Notes: generated from the sequence alone by a model not told the origin. A stretch of DNA of 64,000 nucleotides from Deefgea salmonis (GCF_020531905.1 NZ_JAJAWG010000001.1:62001-126000); one strand, 5' to 3'. Shown: positions 1 through 9,108, counted from the stretch's first letter. Numbers and translations: made by a program.

Positions 1-1
1 G

Positions 2-1294
2 TTTGGCGGTTATAGCGGCAATATTAATTTGGGTTTACAAACCAGTTATGTGCGCAACGCTGGGCATTTGCAGATTCAACATCAGGATTATTTTTTATAT
101 GGCAGCGGCAATCCGGCGGCGTATGGCATTAAAAATTACGCCGAGTTGATTGAAGTGCTACGCAACGATCCAGAACTCAAGCCGCTGCTCACCGTGGTAA
201 CGCCAACGCTCAGCCTAGGGGGTATTGCCGGCAACTTCAGTGCGGGCGTGTCTCGCACGGTGATCGGTACCGGGGTATGGGTGAGCGATCAAAATAAAAT
301 GCAGCTGTGGAATGAGTTTGATTTTCCCGGTGAAGCCAAAACACTGGCCTTAACTGGCACGGCGGGCAATGCGGTGGTGATTGGCAATGGCGTGGCGCGG
401 GTGTTGCAATTATGCGCGCCGTTGCAGCTCAAAAACTGTCCAGCCAGCCAAGCCAAAGTCAATGCTGGCCCGGCGGCGCCCGATGATATTAACGCCTTGT
501 CGCAGCAAGCCCATGCTGAAAATCCAAAGCCGCAATCCAGCGCCTTGCCGCAAATTGAACTATTAGCCGCCAATGTGCACGGCGCGCCCAATGTGGCGAC
601 TTTGGCGGTGGTGAAAGCGCAAGGCTTTGGAATAAAAGAGCTGGATGACATTTCAATGCTGTTGCATTTGCCGCAAGCGCAGCAATTGGTCTACGGCCAA
701 GAAACGCCGCAAGTCACGGCGATTGTGTTGCAGCTGAAACACAGCGCTGATTTAGCTAAAGCGCAAGCGCGGATCAATACGCTATTGGGCACTACGCTGA
801 AAGATCAGCCGTTGGCGGTGTATGACTTTGCCACGCTTCATCCGTCTTTTGGCCAAATTACCGGCATGTTTACCGCGATTTTTAGTTTTATTTCGCTGCT
901 GATCGGGGCGATTGTGCTGTTTACCGTTGGCAATACCATGAGCATGGCGGTGATGGAGCGCACGGTGGAGATCGGCACGCTGCGGGCAATGGGCGTGCGG
1001 CGCAATGGCATTTGGCGCATGTTTGTCTGCGAGGGTGCTTTGCTGGGTTTAGTGGGGGCGGTTGTTGGGATCGTGCTGGCGCTGTTGTTGGCATGGGGGA
1101 TCAATCATGCCGGATTAACTTGGTTGCCGCCGGGCAATATTGAGCCGGTGCCGCTCACGGTGCGGGTGTGGGGTGAAACGCGGATGCTGCTTGGCACGGG
1201 ATTGATGTTGGTGGTGTTGGCGGCCATTTCGGCGTGGTGGCCAGCGCGCCGTGCGGCCAGAATGAATATTGTTGATGCTTTGCGCCATGTGTAA
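2..1294 (+). CDS. ABC transporter permease, FtsX/LolE-MacB type (5' end outside window)
   Basis: The reading frame is open from the first bases of the window, so the N-terminus lies upstream. What remains is a long periplasmic domain (about the first 290 residues) followed by three hydrophobic segments near the C-terminus. The last part carries the FtsX-family signature after the first of these segments (VEIGTLRAMGVRR) and ends in the typical ARRAARMNIVDALRH tail. These permeases couple cytoplasmic ATP hydrolysis to work on lipoproteins or other substrates in the periplasm rather than to simple solute import. The downstream LolA-like protein and outer-membrane barrel suggest an envelope or lipoprotein trafficking module. 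The ATPase partner is not in the window and is presumably upstream. Family is confident; substrate unknown. Confidence 0.85.
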   Translation, partial: FGGYSGNINLGLQTSYVRNAGHLQIQHQDYFLYGSGNPAAYGIKNYAELIEVLRNDPELKPLLTVVTPTLSLGGIAGNFSAGVSRTVIGTGVWVSDQNKMQLWNEFDFPGEAKTLALTGTAGNAVVIGNGVARVLQLCAPLQLKNCPASQAKVNAGPAAPDDINALSQQAHAENPKPQSSALPQIELLAANVHGAPNVATLAVVKAQGFGIKELDDISMLLHLPQAQQLVYGQETPQVTAIVLQLKHSADLAKAQARINTLLGTTLKDQPLAVYDFATLHPSFGQITGMFTAIFSFISLLIGAIVLFTVGNTMSMAVMERTVEIGTLRAMGVRRNGIWRMFVCEGALLGLVGAVVGIVLALLLAWGINHAGLTWLPPGNIEPVPLTVRVWGETRMLLGTGLMLVVLAAISAWWPARRAARMNIVDALRHV

Positions 1295-1339
1295 GCCGCC
1301 ATGGGTAAATCGTGATGTGTAAATACCAAAAAGGAGAGA

Positions 1340-1528
1340 ATGATGCGACACAAGTATTTTTCTGCGCTGTTATTGGTTGCGCTCGGGATCTTGTTTTTGG
1401 CGCATAACTTTGGCTTTTTACCCAACTTTGGCCAAATGTGGGCGTTGTGGTGGCCCTTGGTGCTGATTATTGTTGGGGTGAATTTATTGTTTCGCCGCCC
1501 GAAAGACAAGGATAAAAAAGATGATTAA
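1340..1528 (+). CDS. Small membrane protein, LiaI/LiaF-type transmembrane region
   Basis: This 62-residue protein has two hydrophobic stretches (about residues 7-22 and 34-51) separated by a short aromatic, Phe/Trp-rich turn, and a highly charged lysine/aspartate tail. This layout resembles the LiaI/LiaF-like transmembrane region family (DUF5668). A good Shine-Dalgarno (GGAGAG) sits just upstream of two adjacent ATGs at 1340 and 1343. Its end overlaps the start of the LolA-like gene by 8 bases, so the two are probably translationally coupled. It may be an accessory or stress-sensing subunit of the neighbouring ABC system, which is inference. Confidence 0.7.
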   Translation: MMRHKYFSALLLVALGILFLAHNFGFLPNFGQMWALWWPLVLIIVGVNLLFRRPKDKDKKDD

Positions 1529-2381
1529 AGCGATGCAAGCCGCCTTGGTATTGATGGCCAATCCGTTTGGGGCGCGCGCAATTAATACGGTAGGTCAGCA
1601 ATCAAGCAAAACACGCTACCGGGTATTGAGTGCAAGTCTATTGCTGGCCTGCTGCGCGACCGTGGGCGCAGCACCCAGCGCGCAGCAAATCTTAAGCGCC
1701 AGCGACGCGATCCGTAATCCTGAGCAACCCTTTGGCGTCACCAGCACCTTGATTGAATATCGCAATGGCAAGCAAGTCGAAACCAGCACCTTGGCGGTGT
1801 ATGCGCGCGCCGATGCGCAAAGTGGGCAGTTTCGCAATTTAATTCGCTTTGTCGCGCCGCAGCGCGATGCCGGTAAATTGCTGCTGAAAAATGGCAATGA
1901 TTTATGGCTATATGATCCATCCAGCAAAGCCAGTATTCGCATTTCGCCGCAGCAGCGTTTGCTGGGCCAAGCGGCCAATGGCGACGTGGTGACGGTGAAT
2001 TTGGCGGTGGATTACACCGCCAGCTTGGTCGGTGAAGAAACAATTGCCGATGGCGAGCGACAAAATCGCGATACGTATTTGCTCAAACTCAATGCCAAAA
2101 CCCCGGATGTGACGTATCACCGCATCGATTACTGGATTGATCGCCATAATAATCAGCCAGTGAAAGCCAAGTTTTATTCCAGCAGCGAGCATTTATTAAA
2201 AACGGCGTATTACCGCCGCTTTCAAAAGCAGCTTGGCGTGTCGCGCCCGACCGAAACGGTGATTATTGATGGGCTCGATCCGCAGTGGGTGACGGTGCTG
2301 CGTAGCAGTGATTTTGCCTTTCGCGATGTGCCCGAGAGCTGGTTGCAGCGGGATTTTTTGCCCCGCTTTAAGGCCGAATGA
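1521..2381 (+). CDS. LolA-like outer membrane lipoprotein-sorting protein
   Basis: A 286-residue exported protein. The mature part, from about residue 50, matches the LolA-like outer-membrane lipoprotein-sorting family: successive beta strands with the segment KLLLKNGNDLWLYDPSSK and a long C-terminal half that includes DYWIDRHNNQPVKAKFY. The hydrophobic signal segment (about residues 33-50, ending near VGAAPSA) is preceded by an unusually long hydrophilic and basic N-region. A later start, for example the ATG at 1533, is therefore possible. The gene overlaps its neighbours on both sides (8 and 4 bases), so it belongs to one operon with the ABC permease. Likely role: periplasmic carrier of a lipidated or hydrophobic substrate taken from the permease; substrate not deducible. 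Confidence 0.75.
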   Translation: MIKAMQAALVLMANPFGARAINTVGQQSSKTRYRVLSASLLLACCATVGAAPSAQQILSASDAIRNPEQPFGVTSTLIEYRNGKQVETSTLAVYARADAQSGQFRNLIRFVAPQRDAGKLLLKNGNDLWLYDPSSKASIRISPQQRLLGQAANGDVVTVNLAVDYTASLVGEETIADGERQNRDTYLLKLNAKTPDVTYHRIDYWIDRHNNQPVKAKFYSSSEHLLKTAYYRRFQKQLGVSRPTETVIIDGLDPQWVTVLRSSDFAFRDVPESWLQRDFLPRFKAE

Positions 2382-3715
2382 TGGCGCACTGGCATGGGGT
2401 GAGCGACACTCGCGTGATGCCGCCAGTCATCCGCATTGATCGCAAGATTGGGTGGCTAAATCCACGGCTGGGCGTGGGTTTGGCCGCTTGGCTGATTGCT
2501 GGATTGGCGAGTACGGCGAGCTGGGCGAGCGATGCCGATGCACTGGCTTTAGCCGATCAAGCGCTAGAGCCAGCGGCAGCCAGATCGGACTGGCAGATTT
2601 TTACTGAGGGTATGCTCGGGCAGGTCAATCAGCGTGCGCCTTTGGACGATATACGCATCAGTCGTGCCTCGGTGGATGTGTTGCTCGATACGGCGATCAA
2701 TCCCGATTGGCGATTGACGCTGGCCAACCGCGTTGATTGGCTGGGGCAAGATGGGCAGTATGAGGTGGTGAATACCTTTAAAGAAGGCTATGTCAGCTGG
2801 CAGGCGCAGCCCAATGCTGCGCTCGATCTGGGGCGAATTAATCTGCGCAATGGCGTCGCTTTGGGCTACAACCCGACTGATTACTTTAAAGTCGGCGCTT
2901 TGCGCTCGGTGGTGTCGATTGCGCCAGCTAGTTTGCGCGAAAACCGCCTCGGCGTGGGCATGTTGCGCGGGCAATGGGTGTGGGAGGGCGGTGCAGTCAA
3001 TGCCGTGTTTGCGCCCAAATTGGCTAATCGGCGGCAAAACGCAGCGTTTTCGCCCGATTGGGGTGCGAGTAATTCGGTATCGCGCTATTTGTTGACCAGT
3101 AGCGTGCAAGTGTTGCCGGGCTTTGCGCCGCAATTTTTACTGTTGGGTGAGCAAGGGCAGTCGCCGCAGTTGGGGATGAATGCGTCGATTTTGGCCGGTG
3201 ACGCGTTAACCCTCTACGCCGAATACAGTGGCGGGCGCAGCGCCGCCTTGTTGCTCGCTGCGCCCGCCTTGTTGCCTGCTGCACCCGTATCGTGGCATTC
3301 GCGCTTGGCCGCTGGCGGCACGCATACCTTTGCCAATAATTTATCGCTGAGTTTGGAATACCACTACGATGGCGAGGCGCTCAATCAAAGCCAATGGCGC
3401 GCTTTGTGGCTTAATCCTGCCGATTATTGGGCGTATCGCAGTGCGGTGTTTCATGCGCAAAGCCTGCCTACGCAACAGGCGGCAATGAGTTTTGTGTCGT
3501 GGCGCGATGCGGGTGTGAAGGCGCTGGATTTAAATTGGATGCTGCGGCGCGACTTAGTTGATCAAAGTTGGCAAAGCTGGCTAGAAGCGCGCTACCATTT
3601 CGAGCGCATCGATTGGGCGCTGCAATGGCAGTATCAAAACGGCGCACCGGGCAGTCAATACGGCGCGTTGCCACAACGGCATAGCCTACAAGCTGTGGTG
3701 AAATACTTTTTTTGA
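2378..3715 (+). CDS. Predicted outer-membrane beta-barrel protein of the Lol-like module
   Basis: A 445-residue protein with a hydrophobic export segment around residues 28-50 (ending near ASTASWASDA) and many alternating aromatic strands through the mature part. It ends in two phenylalanines, the usual outer-membrane insertion signature. The start overlaps the LolA-like stop by 4 bases (ATGA). No catalytic motif was recognised. By position it would be the outer-membrane component of the upstream ABC/LolA-like module. The N-region before the signal is long and basic, and an internal start such as the ATG at 2417 may be the real one. Confidence 0.65.
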   Translation: MMAHWHGVSDTRVMPPVIRIDRKIGWLNPRLGVGLAAWLIAGLASTASWASDADALALADQALEPAAARSDWQIFTEGMLGQVNQRAPLDDIRISRASVDVLLDTAINPDWRLTLANRVDWLGQDGQYEVVNTFKEGYVSWQAQPNAALDLGRINLRNGVALGYNPTDYFKVGALRSVVSIAPASLRENRLGVGMLRGQWVWEGGAVNAVFAPKLANRRQNAAFSPDWGASNSVSRYLLTSSVQVLPGFAPQFLLLGEQGQSPQLGMNASILAGDALTLYAEYSGGRSAALLLAAPALLPAAPVSWHSRLAAGGTHTFANNLSLSLEYHYDGEALNQSQWRALWLNPADYWAYRSAVFHAQSLPTQQAAMSFVSWRDAGVKALDLNWMLRRDLVDQSWQSWLEARYHFERIDWALQWQYQNGAPGSQYGALPQRHSLQAVVKYFF

Positions 3716-3726
3716 GTGACGGATGG

Positions 3727-4770
3727 ATGCAGCCACAACACAAAACAATGACGTGCCGCTACCAAAAGGATTTGCCGATTTTACTCTTGGTGAACGCACT
3801 GATTGCGGTGCTATTGACCTTGATCGACGAGCGAACTGCGCTGGTCGATAATCTGGTGATTTCCAACTGTATTGGTTTTTGTATTTGGTCGTGCAATTGG
3901 GCGGTGGATCGCATTACGGGTGAGGCTTGGTCGCGGCCTTGGCGGATGCTGGTGAGTACGCCGGTGGGTTTGTTGGCCGGCTTTACGCTGGCCGCGGCCT
4001 TGGGCGCGTCAGATGTGATTGCGATTTTGCTGCATACGCCCAGTCAAGCTTGGCGCTGGGTGGCGATTGCCGCTTTAATTTCAGGTTTTGCCAGTGCTTT
4101 TTTTTGGCTGTTGTTTCGCGCCCAGCGTGATCGGGCTGAGTTAGAAGTGCAGCGTCGGCACGCCGCCGAGGCGCAGCAAGCGCAAACCGCCGCGCAATTG
4201 GCGATGCTGCAAGCGCAAATTGAGCCGCATTTTTTATTTAATACGCTGGCCAATTTACACAGCCTGATTGCGCGTGACCCCGCTTTGGCGCAAACCCTGC
4301 TCGAGCATCTGAATGATTATTTGCGCGCCAGTCTTAAGCGCACGCGGCAATCGAGCTGCAGTCTGGCGCAAGAACTCGATTTGGTGGGCGCGCTATTGGC
4401 GATTAATCAGATTCGTTTGGGGGCGCGGTTGAGCTATCAAATTCGCGTGCCGGCCACTTTACGCGGCGCTCAATTGCCACCGTTACTATTGCAACCCTTG
4501 GTGGAAAACGCCTTGCAACATGGCATTGAGCCGGCCATCGCCGGTGGCGTGGTTGAGATTGAAGCCGAGCAAATTGGCACGCAATTGTGCTTGCGAGTGA
4601 TCGATAGTGGTTTGGGTTTAAATCTAAATGCACCGAGCCAAAGCGGTATCGGTTTGGCTAATGTGCGCGACAGGTTGATGTATTTGTATGGCGGTCAAGC
4701 TACACTCAGTGTTGCGAGCAATACCCCTTGTGGCGTGGTGGCCGAGCTGCGGATTCCTTTTGCTGAGTAA
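3727..4770 (+). CDS. Sensor histidine kinase, LytS/AlgZ family
   Basis: An N-terminal block of about four hydrophobic segments is followed by a short Gln/Ala-rich coiled coil and a His_kinase (PF06580) domain. The phosphoacceptor box QIEPHFLFNTLANLHSLI carries its histidine at about residue 168. The ATPase part has the N-box LVENALQHG, DSGLGL and GIGLANVRDRL. A TTG at 3712 overlapping the previous stop would give five extra residues; the ATG at 3727 is chosen. It lies directly behind the envelope operon and 76 bases ahead of the LytTR regulator, so it is almost certainly that regulator's kinase and probably reports on the upstream envelope module. Confidence 0.85.
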   Translation: MQPQHKTMTCRYQKDLPILLLVNALIAVLLTLIDERTALVDNLVISNCIGFCIWSCNWAVDRITGEAWSRPWRMLVSTPVGLLAGFTLAAALGASDVIAILLHTPSQAWRWVAIAALISGFASAFFWLLFRAQRDRAELEVQRRHAAEAQQAQTAAQLAMLQAQIEPHFLFNTLANLHSLIARDPALAQTLLEHLNDYLRASLKRTRQSSCSLAQELDLVGALLAINQIRLGARLSYQIRVPATLRGAQLPPLLLQPLVENALQHGIEPAIAGGVVEIEAEQIGTQLCLRVIDSGLGLNLNAPSQSGIGLANVRDRLMYLYGGQATLSVASNTPCGVVAELRIPFAE

Positions 4771-4846
4771 TTCGGGCTTGGTGGGTTTTTAGATGCCGTC
4801 CCACGCCATCCTAATGTAGGCGCACGAACTGAGGTCAATTTTAACG

Positions 4847-5581
4847 ATGCCAACTGCCCTAATTGCCGATGACGAGCCGCTATTGATGGCGGCGTTTGCC
4901 AGTCGCCTTGCTGTCGTTTGGCCGCAATTGCAAATTGTCGCGCAGGCCAAAAATGGCGTTGAAGCGGTGGCGCTACTGAGCCAATGGCAGCCCGATTTTG
5001 CTTTTTTGGATATTCGTATGCCGGGACTCAGTGGCTTGCAAGTTGCTGCCACTTGGCGCGATACGCGGGTGATTTTTGTCACCGCGTATGACGAATACGC
5101 CGTGGCCGCCTTTGAGCAATCGGCGGTGGATTATTTATTAAAACCAGTCAGCGAAGCGCGGCTGGCGCAATGCGTGCTGCGCTTGCAGCGCGAAGCCAAA
5201 CCGAGTGTCGATTGGAACCAACTCAGTCGTGAACTAATCGCACCCGCGCCGCCGAGCTATTTGCAATGGCTCACTGCCAGCCTAGGCGACAGCACCCGGC
5301 TGATTGCGGTGGATGAGGTGCGCTATTTTCAGGCCACCGATAAATACACCGAAGTGGTGACCGACGGTGGGCGGTTCTTGATTCGCACGTCGCTCAAAGA
5401 CTTATTGCCGCAACTCAATCCGCAGTATTTTGCCCAAATTCACCGCAGTTATTTGGTGAGTTTGCCCGCCATTGCCAAAATCGAAAAAGACCTACTGGGC
5501 CGCCAGCAAATCTATCTAAAAAACAATTTCGCCATCTTGCCGCTCAGCCGCAGCCACGCCGCACAATTTAAACAAATGTAG
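4847..5581 (+). CDS. LytTR-family response regulator (AlgR/LytR type)
   Basis: A 244-residue two-domain regulator. The receiver domain (about 1-120) has the acidic pair at D8/D9, the phosphoacceptor D55 in FLDIRMPG, the T79 region and K99 in LLKP. The C-terminal LytTR DNA-binding domain (about 140-240) includes FQATDKYTEVVT and IHRSYLVSL. It is the cognate partner of the kinase gene just upstream. LytTR regulators bind pairs of short direct repeats; no such pair was identified with confidence here. It probably controls the upstream envelope genes, which is inference from position. Confidence 0.88.
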   Translation: MPTALIADDEPLLMAAFASRLAVVWPQLQIVAQAKNGVEAVALLSQWQPDFAFLDIRMPGLSGLQVAATWRDTRVIFVTAYDEYAVAAFEQSAVDYLLKPVSEARLAQCVLRLQREAKPSVDWNQLSRELIAPAPPSYLQWLTASLGDSTRLIAVDEVRYFQATDKYTEVVTDGGRFLIRTSLKDLLPQLNPQYFAQIHRSYLVSLPAIAKIEKDLLGRQQIYLKNNFAILPLSRSHAAQFKQM

Positions 5582-5632
5582 GGGTATAGCGTGCCGGCGA
5601 TTATTGAATAATATGCCTAGGGCAATACCTGC

Positions 5633-6973
5633 TTATAAAAAGCGCGAAAGTAAGCGGTCAACTCGGATTCGCGATAGGCGGGTGAGGAGTTTTTTGATTT
5701 TCTCGGGGTAGTCGGCAAGGGTTTCTAGCTCGGTATAGCTGGCGATGCGCCGAGTGTGTTGGCGGATGTGTTGCAGCTCGGCCGCGGTGCTGGTGCTGAG
5801 CTCGCCTTGTGGGTCGTGAATTAAGAGCGCGTTTTCTAAATCTAAATTAAACGCCCGTGGGTTGAGATTATTGCCGGTAAGCAATTGATAATCGTCGTCG
5901 ACCCAAATGCCTTTCAGGTGAAAACTATGGCCGATGTCGTGCCAGAGTAAAATATTCAATTGCCCAGTTTGCATAGCTTTGTGCTGCGCTTTGGCAAAGC
6001 GGCGCAAATTGGCTTCGTATAAATACGGCAGCGCACCGATGGTTTTAAAAGGCTCGCTCGGCGGAATGTAAAAATCGTTCGCCGTTTTGTCACCAATGAT
6101 TAATTCAATCTGTACGCCGGTTTTGATTAAGCTATTGAGCGCCTTGGTGACGCTGCGTGGCAAATTAAAATACGGCGTGCAGATGACAATCTTGCGCTCG
6201 CTAGCGGCGATCAATTTTAAAATCAAGCGATTAAGCGGATTGCGCTGGCCAACGCCAACCCACGGGGTGATCGCCAGCCCAGCTTCGGTATGGCTGCTGC
6301 CTTGCAGTGAGTAGCGCGCGGTTTTTAATTGTTGGCGACAATGCCGAATTTCGCCGCGAATGGTTTTGGTGCTGGGAATGTTGGGTCGATCCAGACGATG
6401 CACTGCGGTTTGGCTCAGTAGCGCCGTTTGAAAAAACTGCACCATGCTATCGGCCAGCGCTGGGTTGTGCAGCACATGGTAGCGATCGTAGCGATAGCGA
6501 TCGCCAACGTGTAAATACACATTGTTCAGGCTGGCGCCGCTATAGATTACCGTGTCGTCTATCACAAAGCCTTTGAGGTGCAATACGCCAAGTAACTCAC
6601 GGCTTTGCACCGGTACGCCATAAATCGGCACTTCGAGATGCTGTTGCTGCGCACGCTGCTGATACCAAGCGGCGTTGCCCGATTCGGCCTTGGCACCAAT
6701 CAGGCCGCGCTGCGCGCGATGCCAATCGACAAAAACGGCAATGTCCAGTTGCGGTTGCCGCGCTTTGGCGGCGTATAGCGCCGACAAAATCAGATCGCCG
6801 GCGGCGTCGTTTTGTAAATACAGTGCGGCGATGTAGATGCGGCGTTGTGCTGTGGCGATGTGTTCGAGCAGCCGTTCACGAAATTGAGCGCTCGATGCTA
6901 AAGCTTCAAAGGTGTCAGCCGATTGGGCAAAGCGCGGTAAGGCGCTTAAAAAAGCGCGGGGAGATTCAAACAA
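5633..6973 (-). CDS. pssA: CDP-diacylglycerol--serine O-phosphatidyltransferase, PLD-superfamily type
   Basis: The 446-residue protein has the two HxKxxxxD catalytic motifs of the phospholipase D superfamily (H132/K134/D139 and H352/K354/D359) and a length close to that of E. coli PssA. It would make phosphatidylserine from CDP-diacylglycerol and serine, the first step to phosphatidylethanolamine, at the inner face of the membrane. The start is a TTG at 6973: in-frame stops lie just upstream and no ATG is available near the homology start, with a weak TAGG as ribosome site. Another PLD enzyme such as cardiolipin synthase is less likely because the N-terminus lacks membrane segments. Confidence 0.85.
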   Translation of the reverse strand: MFESPRAFLSALPRFAQSADTFEALASSAQFRERLLEHIATAQRRIYIAALYLQNDAAGDLILSALYAAKARQPQLDIAVFVDWHRAQRGLIGAKAESGNAAWYQQRAQQQHLEVPIYGVPVQSRELLGVLHLKGFVIDDTVIYSGASLNNVYLHVGDRYRYDRYHVLHNPALADSMVQFFQTALLSQTAVHRLDRPNIPSTKTIRGEIRHCRQQLKTARYSLQGSSHTEAGLAITPWVGVGQRNPLNRLILKLIAASERKIVICTPYFNLPRSVTKALNSLIKTGVQIELIIGDKTANDFYIPPSEPFKTIGALPYLYEANLRRFAKAQHKAMQTGQLNILLWHDIGHSFHLKGIWVDDDYQLLTGNNLNPRAFNLDLENALLIHDPQGELSTSTAAELQHIRQHTRRIASYTELETLADYPEKIKKLLTRLSRIRVDRLLSRFL

Positions 6974-7061
6974 AATGCGAGCCTAAATTTAAAGCGATAT
7001 TGCTGCAATATGGGGCTTGATGTTGCAAATTCAAGCGGAATTGCCCGATGGTAGTGATTAA

Positions 7062-7085
7062 AAAAGCCACCCGAAGGTGGCTTTT
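7062..7085 (-). terminator. Rho-independent terminator behind the chitinase gene
   Basis: A perfect 10-base-pair stem (AAAAGCCACC paired with GGTGGCTTTT) around a CGAA tetraloop lies 31 bases beyond the chitinase stop. Read on the minus strand it ends in a T tract, so it terminates chitinase transcription before pssA. Confidence 0.85.
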
Positions 7086-7116
7086 GGCTTATTGCAAGCC
7101 AAGTGGCATGCGGGGT

Positions 7117-9108
7117 TTATTTGATCTCGGCCATGGTTTTGGTGAGTGTTGCATTGCTGTCATCGCCATCGAGCGCCCAGCTAAAGCTACCGCGTAGGCC
7201 TTGCGCTTTTACGTATTCGTTTTTTAAACGAATGGTGGTGACGTCGTCGTAGCTCCACCAGTCGCCAGTGCTGGTATACAGCGACAGTTGCTTGGTGACA
7301 GGATGATATTTACGAATACCCGCAACGTCTTTGAGTGCTTTGTAGTCGCCATAGCCCGCTTCGGTTTGAACGCCCACTTTAGCTGCAGCGCGGGTTTTCT
7401 TTTGGTACAGGCCATCGTTGATATTGGCGACGCCACCAAAACCGCGACCGTAATACGGAATGCCCAAGGTGATTTTGTCGCGTGGCATGCCATTGGCGAT
7501 TAATTTATTCAGCGCATCGTTGATGTTGTAGTTACGGGCAACGCCAACAGTTGGATCGGCTGGATCGGCATACAGATGCGAATGGAAGTTACTGGTTTCA
7601 TCCCAGTCGCCATGGAAGTCATAGGTCATGACATTGACCCAGTCCATTGATTTGCTGTATTGCGCTGGCTCGGTTTGGTCGATTTTTTCGCTGCCGGCAC
7701 CAATGGCAGCGGTGAGGTAGTAGTGTTTATTGTTTTGCGCCACGCCATAAGCGTCTAATTGCTTGCGGAACTCAGCCATCAGCAAAGTGAAGTTCTTTTT
7801 GTCGTTGACCGTATCGACGACATTGCTGCCAATGCCTTGCACGCCGGGGTATTCCCAGTCGATATCAATCCCATCAAAGATACCCGCTGCTGCTGCGAGC
7901 CCACCTGCTGGGTCGCCGCCTGATTTTTTGAGGTTGCCCTTGAGGTAAACATCAATACATGAGGCAACCAGCGCTTTGCGATTGGCATCGGTAGCCGCAG
8001 CAGTTGAGAAATACCGTGACCAAGTCCAGCCGCCCAGAGAAATAAATATTTTTAAGTTCGGGTTTTTGGCTTTGAGTTTTTTGAGCTGATTAAAGTTGCC
8101 CTTGAGTTTGTTTTCCCACACATCGGCAACGCCATCGACTGAATCTTTGGCGGCGTAATCCATTTGATAGTCGGCCCAAGCATCGCCACCATCGCCATTG
8201 GGGTTGTTGTCGTTGGCTTTATTGATGCCGCTATCGCACTTGATTGAACCGTCGGCTTGTTTGTAGACATTACCAAACGCGTAGTTAATAAAAGTGAGTT
8301 TGGCGGCCGCGCCGCTGTCTTGCACCGCTTTGGCATAAAACGCGCTGTCGTACACTCCCCATTGTGTGAAGTAAGAGCCAACTTCACGTTGCCCAATTGG
8401 ATTGGGGCTAACGGTTGGTGTTGGGGTGACGGTTGGGGTGACGGTTGGGGTGACGGTTGGGGTGACGGTTGGGGTGACGGTTGGGGTGACGGTTGGCGTG
8501 ACGGTTGGCGTGACGGTTGGCGTGGCTGTTGGGGTGACGGTTGGAGTGACGGTTGGGGTGGCTGTTGGGGTGACGGTTGGGGTGACGGTTGGAGTGACGG
8601 TTGGAGTGACGGTTGGCGTGGCTGTTGGGGTAACGGTTGGAGTGACGGTTGGGATTGGGGTTACAGTTGGAGTTGGGGTGGCGTCGCTTGTACCGCAAGC
8701 GCCAAGGTCTTGCCATACATCGTTACTGCCTGGTGCATTGCCTTGCGTCCACCATTTGGCTTTGTAATTGTGGTTGTTGTAAGTCACTAGATTGCCGCCG
8801 GTATAAACCGTGGATGCATTCCAAATGGCAATGGTGCAGCTGTTTGGTGATGTGCTAGTGCTTGGGGTTGCGCTTGGACTGGTGCTGGGGGCGGGGCTGC
8901 TGGTGCTCGCAATCAGCTCCCATGGACCCCAAGTGTCGGCGCCAGGCGTATTGCCTTGCGTCCACCATTTGGCTTTGTAATCTTTGCCAGAGTAAGTAAC
9001 AACGGCAGCCGCTGAATAAGCCGTGCTGCTGTTCCAAGCGGAGGCCGCAATGGCGTTGACCGATGGAATGCTTAATGCAGCCGCAATGACTGCGAGTCGA
9101 AAATTCAT
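7117..9108 (-). CDS. Secreted chitinase, GH18 with two N-terminal chitin-binding domains
   Basis: This 663-residue enzyme has a signal peptide (about 1-22), two CBM5/12-type chitin-binding modules (about 24-66 and 92-137, each with the YKAKWWTQGN core), a long Thr/Pro/Val linker (about 143-236) and a GH18 catalytic domain (about 241-663). The catalytic signature DGIDIDWE places the general acid at E419, with D412, D415 and D417 intact; the substrate strand SLGGW and the YDFHGDWD segment are also present. It hydrolyses beta-1,4 links of chitin outside the cell. A strong ribosome site (AGAGGA) precedes the ATG. It stands alone between two terminators, so it is probably regulated separately. Confidence 0.95.
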   Translation of the reverse strand: MNFRLAVIAAALSIPSVNAIAASAWNSSTAYSAAAVVTYSGKDYKAKWWTQGNTPGADTWGPWELIASTSSPAPSTSPSATPSTSTSPNSCTIAIWNASTVYTGGNLVTYNNHNYKAKWWTQGNAPGSNDVWQDLGACGTSDATPTPTVTPIPTVTPTVTPTATPTVTPTVTPTVTPTVTPTATPTVTPTVTPTATPTVTPTVTPTVTPTVTPTVTPTVTPTVTPTVTPTPTVSPNPIGQREVGSYFTQWGVYDSAFYAKAVQDSGAAAKLTFINYAFGNVYKQADGSIKCDSGINKANDNNPNGDGGDAWADYQMDYAAKDSVDGVADVWENKLKGNFNQLKKLKAKNPNLKIFISLGGWTWSRYFSTAAATDANRKALVASCIDVYLKGNLKKSGGDPAGGLAAAAGIFDGIDIDWEYPGVQGIGSNVVDTVNDKKNFTLLMAEFRKQLDAYGVAQNNKHYYLTAAIGAGSEKIDQTEPAQYSKSMDWVNVMTYDFHGDWDETSNFHSHLYADPADPTVGVARNYNINDALNKLIANGMPRDKITLGIPYYGRGFGGVANINDGLYQKKTRAAAKVGVQTEAGYGDYKALKDVAGIRKYHPVTKQLSLYTSTGDWWSYDDVTTIRLKNEYVKAQGLRGSFSWALDGDDSNATLTKTMAEIK
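8412..8683 (-). repeat. Tandem 12-base repeat encoding the Pro-Thr-Val-Thr linker of the chitinase
   Basis: About 20 imperfect copies of a 12-base unit (GGGGTGACGGTT on the plus strand) encode PTVT/PTAT tetrapeptides. Because the unit is a multiple of three, gain or loss of copies would change linker length without a frameshift. On the other strand the array gives an artefactual Gly/Trp/Asp-rich open frame that should not be annotated. Confidence 0.9.

Noticed and set aside
8257-8790. Plus-strand frame rich in Gly-Trp-Asp repeats opposite the chitinase linker
   Set aside because: It is the antisense reading of the 12-base repeat array; it has no ribosome site and the minus-strand chitinase is certain.
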